In this document: piece after piece, positions 47,536-58,120 of the stretch
How positions within the stretch are numbered: the first letter of the stretch is position 1
How the letters are laid out: every line of letters begins with the position of its first letter
NCBI GenBank assembly: GCA_009809945.1
Contig: WTPW01000976.1
Coordinates: 113,323-177,322, forward strand
Direction of reading: 5' to 3'
Length of the DNA stretch: 64,000 bases
From: Gigaspora margarita
Lineage: Eukaryota; Glomeromycota; Glomeromycetes; Diversisporales; Gigasporaceae
The notes under the pieces: model-generated
Databases searched by the model: none
Seen by the model: only the letters and a program-made list of their open reading frames with translations
Told to the model about the DNA's origin: nothing
Program-made: the position numbers and the translations under genes

Positions 47536-49161
47536 GGGGGCATCCATAAATTACGTTATGCTTGAGGGGGGGGTCCCCCAAAATATAACGATTTTGCAAT
47601 ATGTAGGGGGGTCCCCCCCAATATAACGCAATTTTTTTCTAAAAATTTGTCTAAAACTTGATCCAGTGGTCCAAATTGGATAATTTTGGTACCATTCGAA
47701 CCGTCTCGAGGAGAGGATTCGAATGGTACCAATTTCATTTGATTTGGTTAACGAAATACTATTGGTTACTATGTTTTCTTATAAAATTACTATAAAATCA
47801 ATAGTATTTCGTTAATAAAACGTGATCCAGTGGTCCAAATGAAACGATTTTGGTACCATTGGATTCGTCTCATAGAGACGAATCGAATGATACCAAAATC
47901 ATCCAGATTGGATCACTGGGTCATTATATATTCAAGTTTTTGTAAAATTTTATATATAAACATATGGATTTTTAAAATTTTTTTTATATAGTAGAGGGGG
48001 GGGTCAAGAGCTACTATGTAAAGATGGGAATCGAACCTAATATGATCGATCATGATCGATCATATCGTTTGATCGATTATGAAAGTCTTTGATCGATCAT
48101 AATCGATCATATAGTTTGATCGATCATAAAGTTTGATCGATCATAACCTTTTAATCGATTATAATTGATTATATATATAATCGATTATATATACAATTAA
48201 TAACAAAATTCGCTATTTTTACTCAAACTTTGACGATCGATATCTTGATGACTAGTAATCAAAATCGGCTCAAATTTTTATAATAAATAGTATTAATATT
48301 TATATATGATATATAAAAATTTTAGCCAATTTGGTTTGATAATTCTAGAGTGATCGTTTGTAAACGATAGTCAATTTTTTTAAAAAAATTGACTAAGTAT
48401 ACAAGCGATTACTTGAGAATTACCAAATAAAATTGGCTAAAATTTTTATATATCATATATAAATATCGATACTATCTATGGTAAAAATTTGGGCCGAATT
48501 GGATTACTAGTTATTGAGATATCCATCGTCAAATTTTGAGTAAAAATAACAAAAATTTTATAATAGTCAATTATTAAAAAATCTGTTATTTTTATTCAAA
48601 CTTTGACGATTGATATCTCAATAACTAGTAATCCAATTCGGTCCAAATTTTTGCCATAGATAGTATCGAAATTAGTCTATGATATATAAAAATTTTAGTC
48701 AATTTGGTCTGGTAATTTTCAAGTAATCGCTTGTATATGATAGTCAATTTTTTTAAAAAAATTAACTATCGTATACAAACGATTACTCTAGAATTATTAG
48801 ACTAAATTGGCTGAAATTTTTATATATCATAAAAGAATATCGACAATATCTATAACAAAAATTTGAGCCGATTTGGATTACTAATTATCAAGATATCTAT
48901 TGTCAAGGTTTGAGTAAAAATAGCAATTTTTTTAATAATATTATTTATGTAGACTAGCGATCGATCATATGATTGGACATAAATTATGATCGATCATATG
49001 ATCGTGATCAATTATATGCAATGACCGATCAAAATACTATGATCGATCATAAAATCGATCTCCTTTGTATATAATCGATCAATGATCGATCACGAGATAT
49101 ATGACCGATTCCAATCTTTACTACTATGTAGGGGTACATAACGTTATTTATGGATGCCCCC
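47536..49161. mobile_element. TIR element with GGGGGCATCCAT ends carrying a hAT insert
   Basis: Left end GGGGGCATCCATAAATTACG, right end CGTTATTTATGGATGCCCCC, about 25 bp of TIR. G-rich and C-rich runs follow the left TIR. Two GGTACC-type hairpins lie at 47681-47737 and 47844-47904. The right part has GGGTCAAGAGCTACTATG, which is also in the copies ending near 12980 and 20753. A hAT-like element (48019-49120) is inserted in it. Net length about 515 bp. It abuts the TSD of the retroelement at 46393-47522. Confidence 0.85.
48019..49120. mobile_element. hAT-like non-autonomous element, copy 2 (1102 bp, perfect 8-bp TSD)
   Basis: Termini TAAAGATGGGAATCG and inverse CGATTCCAATCTTTA, flanked by CTACTATG at 48011-48018 and at 49121-49128. 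Collinear with 39548-40650 and highly similar over the whole length: same GATCGATCAT-rich subterminal arms and same two inverted-repeat core blocks. Different TSDs show independent insertions. Confidence 0.95.
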
Positions 49162-49249
49162 ATATATGTAATAAAATAAAAAATATAAAACATATATAAA
49201 AAAAAACAAATGAATAAAGAAATAAAACAAGTAAAAAAATTATTATTTT

Positions 49250-50959
49250 ATTTAGCATTTTTAGAATAAGGTTGTGTTGGTGGGAGGCTTGAATATGAGA
49301 AAGTTACTGGTGAATTATTCTGGCTTGATGCGTGATGTTGCGAATCTTCTTTATTATAATCAGAAGTATATGAATTGATGGAATCAGGAACAGAAACAGG
49401 GCTTTGTGAAATTTTGCTTGTTTGTCCTTTTTAGTAGTATGGGATATGGTGGGAGCTCTTTTACATTTTCGACCCTGCTTACTAAACGATAAAATAACTT
49501 CGACTTGTTCATCTTCTATTGAAGAATCCTCATTGTTAGTAGCAGGAGGGTGACAAGCAGTGCCATCTGCTAATTTATCCTTATTTAATTAAATTTACAA
49601 ATATTAGAATTATTTTACGTATATTTAAATAATTTAAATATAATTAATTATATTTTACTTATTATGTTTTTATTTAGTCTATTTTTGGTTATTACATCGC
49701 TCATAGTGAGCTTTTCATAATGTTCGTTTAGCAATATTTGGCATACTACTATTGTGTATGCCAATTGCATATTGGTGGGTGTAACATTTGGCCATGCCCT
49801 CACAAGTATGTGTATAAAGTAGGTCTCAGTGATATTATCTTTATTTATGGGTTTAACCAGTTTTCTGTAGCATAATTATGTTTTATTGGATTGCTTTCAC
49901 GCCGTAATAGTTTGTGGCATGGCATTTGTGTTAATTGGGTCTAAGAAGGTCTCTCCAAAAATGGCAAAAACTGATTCCTTAATTTTTGAGGAAACTCGAC
50001 TTCTGCAAGATCGATGCTGAGCTAGGAGCTAAAAAATAAATTTATGTGAATGAATTTAAAGCAGTTTGAATTAATTCGATATTTTAAGAAACAATAATTT
50101 AAAATAAATAAAGATAAATCAAAAAATCGAAATAAGCAACAAAAAATTAAAAATAAAAAAAATCGAATAAAACAAAAAAAGTAAGAATAAAAAAGAAACG
50201 ATAAAATAAAAACAATTGAAAAGCGACATATAACGATAATGATTTGGAAATTAGATAAAAAATATAAAAATATACAAGGGATTCAAAAAATCGAAAATGC
50301 AATAATTTAATACAATGCGAATATGATTGAATTTATGAAAAAATTTACAGGTTTTGTAAGTTTATCTTCATAATATGTATTCCAATCTCTATTATCCATT
50401 CCTTCATAGAAATTTGCTTTATTTTCTAAGAGGTATTTCTCAGTTTCAACCTTAAATTGATCCTCCGTCAGGTATATGTTTTTTACTATTAGTCGTTTAG
50501 CTATTGCTGCACAAGCTTGCTATTATAAAATAAATATTATTAACTTAGATTAAATTAAATATAAACATTTTATATAACTGATAAAAATAATAATTACCTT
50601 AACAAATTTTGTTTCTTTTGAAAGATTAAGACCTTCTAATATAAGACTATTTATATTCAAAATCTTTTGCTCCAATCTATCAACTTTTTCAGATAGCCAA
50701 TAAGCATATTTTTAATTTTGGTCAAAGTAATTTGTTCTTAAATTATTTTAAATAATAGATTAATTTAAAAATATTATAAATAGAAATTAACGAAATAAAA
50801 AAATTATATTGAATTTCAACTATCGGAAGGTCTTGAAGAATAATAAGATCCTGTGCCAATAGTTTCAATAGGCTGCACAACAGCTCTCTCAGTATCTAAC
50901 TGAGGTATACCACTACTAGCTATCATTTTTAAGAAAGCTTCACGCCTTTTAGCAGACAT
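49250..50959 (-). pseudogene. Unknown coiled-coil protein, paralogue B (decayed, multi-exon)
   Basis: Not recognised. Minus-strand pieces in order: a start MSAKRREAFLKMIASSGIPQ (ATG at 50959); a coiled coil EKVDRLEQKILNINSLILEG (about 50690-50598, with GT after AAG); an exon at about 50519-50354 (QACAAIAKRLIVKNIYLTED); a conserved core (about 50035-49670) with VSSKIKESVFAIFGETFLDP, CYRKLVKPINKDNITETYFI and AYTIVVCQILLNEHYEKLTM; and an acidic to basic tail (about 49580-49250, NNEDSSIEDEQVEVILSFSK). Domain order and core match paralogue A (34668-38440). In-frame TGA and TAA in the core show decay. The TGA sits at the same likely Trp position as the TAG in paralogue A. Confidence 0.55.
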
Positions 50960-51479
50960 TTTTGCACTTTTTCCTAATTTTTGAGTAGATATTTGTGTAT
51001 GAAATAAAGAAAAAAATGCGAAAGGTTTTAGTTATTAAAGATTAAACAAAAAAATGTAATAAATGAGAATACAGAATATGTATAGAAGAGAGAATTTAAC
51101 GTGATAAAGGTATCAAATGAAGTTGATAGAAAAATTATGAAGAGGAAGATAGGAAAATTAAATTTATTTAAATATTTTCAAAATAATTCTAATATAATCA
51201 AATTATTCCATATATATCAAGTTATCTTTAATTATTTCTTATTAACTACAAATGCACTTAAATATATTTGCTTTATTTAAAGTAATCAATTTTTTATATA
51301 TTACTTATGTAACTTTTAGAATATTATGATTTATAAATAAAATTCAACCATTTTTATATAATTTAAAGTTATTTAATATATTAAATACATTAGAAATATT
51401 TCGCTATACTCGTTTAATGTTTTTAATAACTTCTAATTACTTCAAAGTAAATTTACAATACACAATAAAGTGACTTCCT

Positions 51480-51793
51480 TACCGTATGTGTCTAAAAATA
51501 AGTTATCTTTTTTGGCCAAAAAATTACACAAAAAAACGTAGGGTAACTTATTTTTGAAACATTGAGTTTTTTGAAAAAATTGAAAAACGTACTAATAAAA
51601 AGTTGTCCAAATAACACCAAATTTTTACTATATGTGTATTTTGATGTGCTGAACAAGTTTACTTAATAGCACTTTTGATGGTTTACTTAGTAAAATTTAG
51701 ACTTTTATATGTAGCAACTGCTAACAGTTTTTTTAAAATTTTTGAAAAAAATTAGGGGGGTAGCTTATTTTCAGAGGTAGCTTATTTTTGGCA
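51480..51793. mobile_element. TACCGTATA-family MITE, copy 5 (~314 bp)
   Basis: Left end TACCGTATGTGTCTAAAAAT, inverted right end ATTTTTGGCAATATACGGTA. The empty site in unit 2 (CTTCCTTAAATG at 52810-52821) shows a single TA where the MITE has TA on both sides, direct evidence for a TA target-site duplication. Confidence 0.95.
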
Positions 51794-51828
51794 ATATACG
51801 GTAAATGTATTAGCCTCTATCAAACTAT

Positions 51829-52470
51829 CCCTTAGATTGTAGCAGAACACAGGCAAATTTGCCTGTGTTTTTGTACTTTTTTTGCTCTGATTTACTTTTT
51901 TTAAATACCAAGATAATTAAATAAAACTTTGTACAATTCTATTTAAAAATAAGGATTACTTTTTTGCAAAATTAGTTTTTGTATTGTAAGAAAAAAAATT
52001 TAAGTTATATATAAGCTAAAAATAGATAACTTTACGAAAAAAATTTTTTAAAAAATTTTATTACAATTTCTCTATAATCTTGTTTAGTTTTAGTTTTAAA
52101 GCTATAGTTCTTAAGACAATATTGTAGTTTATATAAAGGATGATAACTTTTATTATTGCAACTTTAATGATTTATTTGTAAAAATTAAGGCTTGTATTAG
52201 AAGTAAAAATTTTTTTTATAGACAGGAAAATATAAAATTTAAGAAAACCTAAAAAAAAATTTTAATAGTAAAAATGCTAATACAAGAACTTTAAACTTTG
52301 GTTATACTAAAGTTTTCTAATAATTTTAAAAAATTTTTATAACAAAGTTATTAAAACAAAACTTAAAGAATATTTTTTACTTAGAAAAGATATAGCTAAA
52401 ATCAATATTTAAAATTTTATTAAAATTTTTAAAATATATAGGCAAATTTGCTTGTGTTACAATCTAAGGG
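51829..52470. mobile_element. Foldback MITE with CCCTTAGATTGTA ends (~642 bp)
   Basis: Left arm CCCTTAGATTGTAGCAGAAC then ACACAGGCAAATTTGCCTGT; right arm GGCAAATTTGCTTGTGTTAC then AATCTAAGGG. Further inverted blocks lie inward. The neighbouring tandem unit lacks it. The exact TSD is ambiguous because of the flanking TAT/ATA. Confidence 0.8.
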
Positions 52471-53101
52471 ATAACCTTTATTGCTATATTTAGGATAAGC
52501 GAAATACTTTTAAATAAATTAATCTGCTTGAAATCAAACGATGTCCATTTATAGAAAATTTTACGAACATGCATATTGTGCATTATTTGATTGTTACATA
52601 GAAGCATTCTAGATTTTTATGTAATCGGGGTTTTTAATATATTTAAGTACTAAAGTAATTAATATGTAAAGGGTTTATTAGAAGCGAAAAAAGTAAAATT
52701 TTTACCTCTTTAGCAACTCAATCATTGGCCCAATAAATTATAAGCTTTAATAACTCCTAACCACTTTGAAGTAAATTTGATTTAGTTAAAACAATGCGCA
52801 ATACAGCAACTTCCTTAAATGTATTAGCTCTTATCAAACTATTATTCTTTTAACCTTTTATTACTATATTTAGGATAAGCGAAATACTTTTCAAACAATG
52901 TCCATTTATAGAAAATTTTACGAACATGCATTATTCTATTGTTACATAGAAGCATTCTAGATTTTTATATAATTGGGGTTTTTTCAATATATTTATAAGT
53001 ACTAAAGTAATTGATATGTAAGGGGTTTATTAGAAGTGAACAAAAGTAAAATTTTTACCTTTTTAGCAAGTCAATCATTGGCCCAATAAATTATAAGCTT
53101 T

Positions 53102-53986
53102 AAAATATTCGCACATTTGTGAAATAAATAAAATTAATTATAACTAAATTATATAGATAATAGATGGTAGTGAACTTTGAAAAATTCAACTAATTGAGAA
53201 TTATTTCGAAATGTTGCAAATATTATAGAAAAATTAAACATCAAAATTAAATATTTTATTAAATAATGAATGACTTCGAATAAATTGAATCAAAATCTTT
53301 GACTTTAATCAAATTGTATTTAAACTCTATCAATTTTTATAATATATTTCATACCGCTTAAATGTTATTTGAAATATTCATTATTTAATAATAAATATTT
53401 TAACTCGATATTTGAAGTAAATAAATATGATTCTATTTATTTCAAAATATTTTGAATATATTTCACATTAGTTGATGCTTACTATTTACTTTTGATATTT
53501 GTTTACTTTGTTAATAATCTCGTAACGTTGTGAAAAAGATTCATTTAATTAATTAATTATTAGACCTACGATTAAATTTCTAAAAAGGTAAAAATTTTAC
53601 TTATTAAAAACTTTTTATTTGCTTCTAATAAGCCCTTATATATCAATAAATTTAGTATAAATAAATGTTGTTTATATTTTTGATATATACTTAAACATTC
53701 GATTTATTGCACAACATTTAAAATAATTCTAATTTATTTCGAAAATATTGATTTTGTAGTTTGAATATTTAATTACAATTTTTCTATCCATCTTATTTGA
53801 TATATTAAACATTTTAAATCAATTTATTTCAAACTAATGCGAACTTAAGCTCATATTTAAGTTTATAAGAAGAATTCATTAAATAGTCTAATTTAAATTT
53901 CTAGAAAATTGATGGTTAGTTTAATAATTCGTTACTTAGATTTTTCAATATTTCAAATATTTTTAAATATTTGAAATATTACATAA
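53102..53986. other. AT-rich spacer, no gene seen
   Basis: AT-rich sequence with scattered TTTCGAAATATT-like words. A partial echo of the tandem unit (AGCCCTTATATATCAATAA) occurs near 53630. No gene. Confidence 0.5.
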
Positions 53987-55054
53987 CAGTCATAGGACAT
54001 GTCTTCTAGAAATAAGTTTATAATAAAAATTATAAAAAAAACATATGAATTTACTATGAACTTTGAGCTGAAGATCCTTCTTGGCTTAACTAATTAACTT
54101 AAAATTAAATTTTGCAGGTATATAGAACAAGAAAAGAAGAAAATTTTGAGCTTAAAAAAAACTATATTAAAATTTTGCCAATTTTGCACTTTTTCAAAAT
54201 GTAACTCTGTCAAAAACAAATATTTACAAATTTTAAATTAGCAGTTATGTGTAAAATTATGCTCTGAACAACTTTACTTAGGCAACAGAAGTAGGTTACC
54301 TTGTAAGAAAAATGGGTTATCTATGTACTAAAGTTAAAATTTATCATTTTTCTTAATTGAACTTTTTTTTCTTATTAGGTAACCTACTTTGGGCTCTTAA
54401 GCAAAGTTGTTCGGCATGTAATTTTACTCGCGTCTAAATCAAAACGCGCTTTTTCGGACCTTTTACTAAGTGAAAAATAGGGTTAAAGTTAGAAAAAAAA
54501 TTTTTTTTTAAAAAAATTTTTTTAAAAAAAAATTTTTTTCTAACTTTAACCCCATTTTTCACTTAGTAAAAGGTCCGAAAAAGCATGTTTTGATCTCAAA
54601 CGTGAGTAAAATTACATGCCGAACAACTTTGCTTAAGAGCCCAAAGTAGGTTACCTAATAAGAAAAAAAAGTTCAATTAAGAAAAATGATAAATTTTAAC
54701 TTTAGTACATAGATAACCCATTTTTCTTACAAGGTAACCTACTTCTGTCGCCTAAGTAAAGTTGTTCAAAGCATAATTTTACACATAACTGCTAATTTAA
54801 AATTTGTAAATATTTGTTTTTGACAAAGTTATATTTTGAAAAAGTGCAAAATTGGCAAAATTTTAATATGATTTTTAAGCTCAAAATTTTCTTCTTTTCT
54901 TGTTCTATATACCTGCAAAATTTAATTTTAAGTTAATTAGTTAAGCCGGAGAGAGATCTTAGCTCAAAGTTTATAGTAAATTCATATGTTTTTTTTATAA
55001 TTTTTATTATAAACTTATTTTAGACTTATTTCAAGGGGACATGTCCTATGACTG
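53987..55054. mobile_element. Long palindrome (~1068 bp, arms ~530 bp)
   Basis: The outermost arms CAGTCATAGGACATGTC and GACATGTCCTATGACTG are exact inverses, and inversion continues through the full half-length (for example AAGTAGGTTACCTTGTAAGA and its inverse) to an A/T-run centre near 54515. Flanking ATAA on both sides (53983-53986 and 55055-55058) could be a 4-bp TSD. No coding capacity. Arms differ by only scattered changes. Confidence 0.85.
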
Positions 55055-55319
55055 ATAAGAAATTTCGAAATATTTTGAAATATTTTACGTGATATTTTGT
55101 AATTTGTATATTGCGCAAGTTTTCGAAATATTTTACATAAGGGAAATTCTAGGCATCTCTAGCTAGATGCCTAGTTTATATATCTCTGCCTCTTGGACCA
55201 ATCAAAGTTCAAAAAATCACATAACTAAAGCTCATGAATTTATCTGATTGCCAATACAAGATCGAACAATCTTACTCTGCATCGCCGGATGCTAACACAA
55301 GATCAGATCGCCCCTTAAT

Positions 55320-56480
55320 TTGATCTAATTAAGGTTTGTTTTTTTTTTTGCTAGTTTTTTTTTCTTTAACTAACTCTTTTGTTATTTTGGCACCGTCATA
55401 TATGGTAACTTCAAATTGGTAAAGAAGGATTTGGCTTGTATATTTAGCAAACTGAGGTTGGATAGCATATAAAAAGTTAAAACGACTAACATTTTGGCTT
55501 ATTATTTATAGAGCACAAAGATTCTGGGCTTTCGTCATTTTGGTGCTTGTAGTTGGTTTGTTTCTTTTTTTTTTATCTCTTTTATTTTTTGTCATATTTG
55601 ATTTCTTTCGTTGCCATAGTTGGTGATTTAACTTTGCTGTTTCGGTTATTTGGGTTAGTGTGACTTTAGGCTTCGTCGTCATTTTGGGCTTTCATCGTTT
55701 CGGTGCTTGTAGTTGGTTTGTTTTTTTTTTGTCGTATATGGTGATTCCAGCCTTTGTCATTTTGTTGCTATAGTTGGTGCTGTTTCGGTTATTTTGGGTT
55801 AGTATGACTTTAGGCTTCGTCGTCATGAACTTGCCGTTTCATTGATGTCATTTGTAGGTGATTTTAGGCTAGTAAGTCTTGTGCTTTTGCTTTTAGTAGA
55901 TTTTTTTTCTTGACTTATTCTTTTTTTTTTGCAAGAATAATAGATTCACTTCGTCGTTTCGATACTATCGCTAGTGATTTCAACTTTGCTATTTTGGTTG
56001 TTTTATTTGGCATAGTAAGTCTTGTCTGTGTTTTTGCATAGATAGTTTTTTTTTTTTTGACTAATCTTTTTCACTTTGAAGCCATTGTTAGTAGTGACTT
56101 TAGGTTTCGTTGTCGTTGGTATTCTTGAACTTTGCCATTTTGTTGATATTGTTTGTTGGTGATTTTAGGCTAGTAAGTTTTGTCGTATTTTTACTTTTAG
56201 TAGATATTTTTTTTGACTTCTTTTTTTTTGCAAGAATAATAGGTTCGCTTCGTCATTTTGGTGCTGACGCTAGTGATGTTAACTTTGCTATTTTGGTTGT
56301 TTTAGGTTTGTAATTCGGTTTTGTCTGTGTTTTTGCACAGATATTTTTTGACTAATCTTTTTCACTTTGGAGCTATTGTTGGTGATAACTTTAGGCTTTG
56401 TTGTTGCTGGTGTTTGTCGTTGCCTTTGTAGCCTTTATGTGTATGCTTTCATTGAACCTTTGGTGTTTTTCTTCTTGAGC
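55320..56480. repeat. T/G-rich tandem repeat region inside the Mutator-like element
   Basis: Phrases such as CTTCGTCGTCATTTTGGGCT, GGTGATTTTAGGCTAGTAAG and TTTGCTATTTTGGTTGTTTT recur in order at about 55670, 55800, 55860, 56000 and 56160, suggesting decayed long-period tandem repeats (near 150-300 bp). Open frames are Phe/Leu/Val-rich low complexity. No coding function supported. Confidence 0.6.
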
Positions 56481-56519
56481 ATAAGTAGGGTAGAAGTTTG
56501 TAGTGGTTCTGATATTTAA

Positions 56520-57658
56520 TAAGGTGGATATGGGTATTATGGCACAGTTAAGTATTTTGGCTAATTATACATGTTGTATTAATCAAAATTAAATGATTTT
56601 GGTACCATTGGATTCATCACATCAAGGCAAATCGAATGGTACCAAAATCATTCGATTCTAATCACTAGATCATAAGATATCGTTAATTAAAAATTACAAG
56701 ATAAAATAATAAATTATAATGCAGGTACCAATTATGCCGCACATACTATTTTTCATGATCTATTGAGATCTATTGATCAGAATCGAATAATTTTGGTACT
56801 ATTCGATTCGTCTCATTGAGACGAATCGAATGGTACTACAATCATGTGATTTTGGCTGATATTTCTTGATATATCATAATTTAACCAAAATAAGCTGCGC
56901 AAAGCAAATTTTAAAATTAACATAAAATAATGAATAACTCTTGGTAGGACAGTCCGTTTTCGATAATTTTACTACCAAAATGTCTGCCTTGAAGAGGTGA
57001 TTCCAACAAGCCCAAGCTCACTAAAATCCAATCATAGGGTCATGGGATCGCTAAGGTTTTTGTATTGTTTTTGATAAAAATTTAATTAGTTAAACTTATA
57101 TATTTTCATCAAAACAATAATAAAACCTTAACGATCCCGTGATTCCGTGATTGAATTTTAGCGAGTTTGGGCTTGTTGGGATCGTCTCTTCAAGGTGAAC
57201 ATTTTGGTGGTAAAAGTATCGAAAACGGACTGTTCTACCAAGAGTTATTCTTTATTTTATGTTAATTTTAAAATTTGGTTTGCGCAGCTTATTTTGGTTA
57301 AATTATAATATCTTGAGAAGTATCGATCAGAATCGTGTGATTTTGGTACTATTCGATTCGTCTCGATGAGACGAGTCGAATGGTGACAAAATTACACAAT
57401 TCTGATCAATGGTTCACAAGATATTGCTTTACACTGCAATACTTTTATCAGCATAATACTCATATTTGTTTTAAATATTACTTTAATGGTAATATCTTGT
57501 GATCCATCAGTCAGAGTTCTACGATTTTGATACCAATCAATTCATCTCACTGAGATGAATCAATTGGTACCAAAATCGCAGAATTCTAATTAGTAGATCA
57601 TAAGATATCGGTAGTGCGCCATAATTGGTAGTGCGCCATAATACCCATATCCACCTTA
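56520..57658. mobile_element. 1.14-kb foldback with GGTACC hairpins, nested in the Mutator-like element
   Basis: The ends AAGGTGGATATGGGTATTAT and the inverse ATAATACCCATATCCACCTT frame an almost complete palindrome centred near 57090. Each arm carries two GGTACC-type hairpins (56591, 56784 and 57337, 57514) and a unique block (GGACAGTCCGTTTTCGATAA and inverse). TA-type ends suggest a Tc1/mariner-like target. Confidence 0.75.
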
Positions 57659-57900
57659 GTATTGTGAAATACTTTTAAGATTTTTAGTTTTTTTTTCCTG
57701 CTATAATATAATTGTTGTCCATGTTTAATAAATTAAATATTTTAATAAAGTATGTCATATTGGCTTTGCAGGATTTGAATTGAGTTAATTTTTTGCATGG
57801 GTACTAATACTATGGCTGCACATGATCGATTTTGCTACAACTTCGCTTAAAATTTTCGTAGCTTTAAAATAGGCATTTTGACTTTTCTCTAACTTTTAGC

Positions 57901-58120
57901 TAGTGTTTTGACCCGTCAACCGAAAGTTCAACCGGGGCTGATCTGAGTAGATTTACGGGTATTCCTAGCCAATCGCTAATGTTTGTTTATATTAGATAAA
58001 ATAGAATTAACACATCCTATTTCACCCAATATAAACAAATATCAGCGATTGGCTGGGAATACCCATAAGTTTACCCAGATTAGCCCCAGTTGAACTTTCG
58101 GTTGACGGGTCAAAACACTA
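57901..58120. mobile_element. hAT-like palindromic MITE (220 bp, perfect 8-bp TSD)
   Basis: Ends TAGTGTTTTGACCCGTCAAC and the inverse GTTGACGGGTCAAAACACTA, with arms of about 100 bp. Flanked by CTTTTAGC at 57893-57900 and 58121-58128. It interrupts the first unit of the palindrome array. The terminus resembles the TAGTGTTG end at 3453. Confidence 0.9.

Larger units (their letters stand above)
51424..53101. repeat. Tandem duplication, ~360-bp unit, first unit invaded by two MITEs
   Basis: Unit 1 (51424-52747) and unit 2 (52748-53101) share TAATAACTTCTAATTACTTC-like starts and the blocks TTAGGATAAGCGAAATACTT, TTACATAGAAGCATTCTAGA and CAATCATTGGCCCAATAAAT. Unit 1 is longer only because it carries the MITEs at 51480-51793 and about 51829-52470. 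Unit 2 reads straight through both points (ACTTCCTTAAATGTATTAGC and ATCAAACTATTATTC). Confidence 0.85.

Noticed and set aside
39548-49120. Segmental duplication of 39.5-40.7 kb and 48.0-49.1 kb
   Set aside because: Homology stops exactly at the TIRs and each copy has a different 8-bp duplication, so these are independent insertions.
56110-56313. 67-codon membrane-like open frame
   Set aside because: Hydrophobic only because it translates T/G-rich tandem repeats. Sibling repeat units do not keep the frame.
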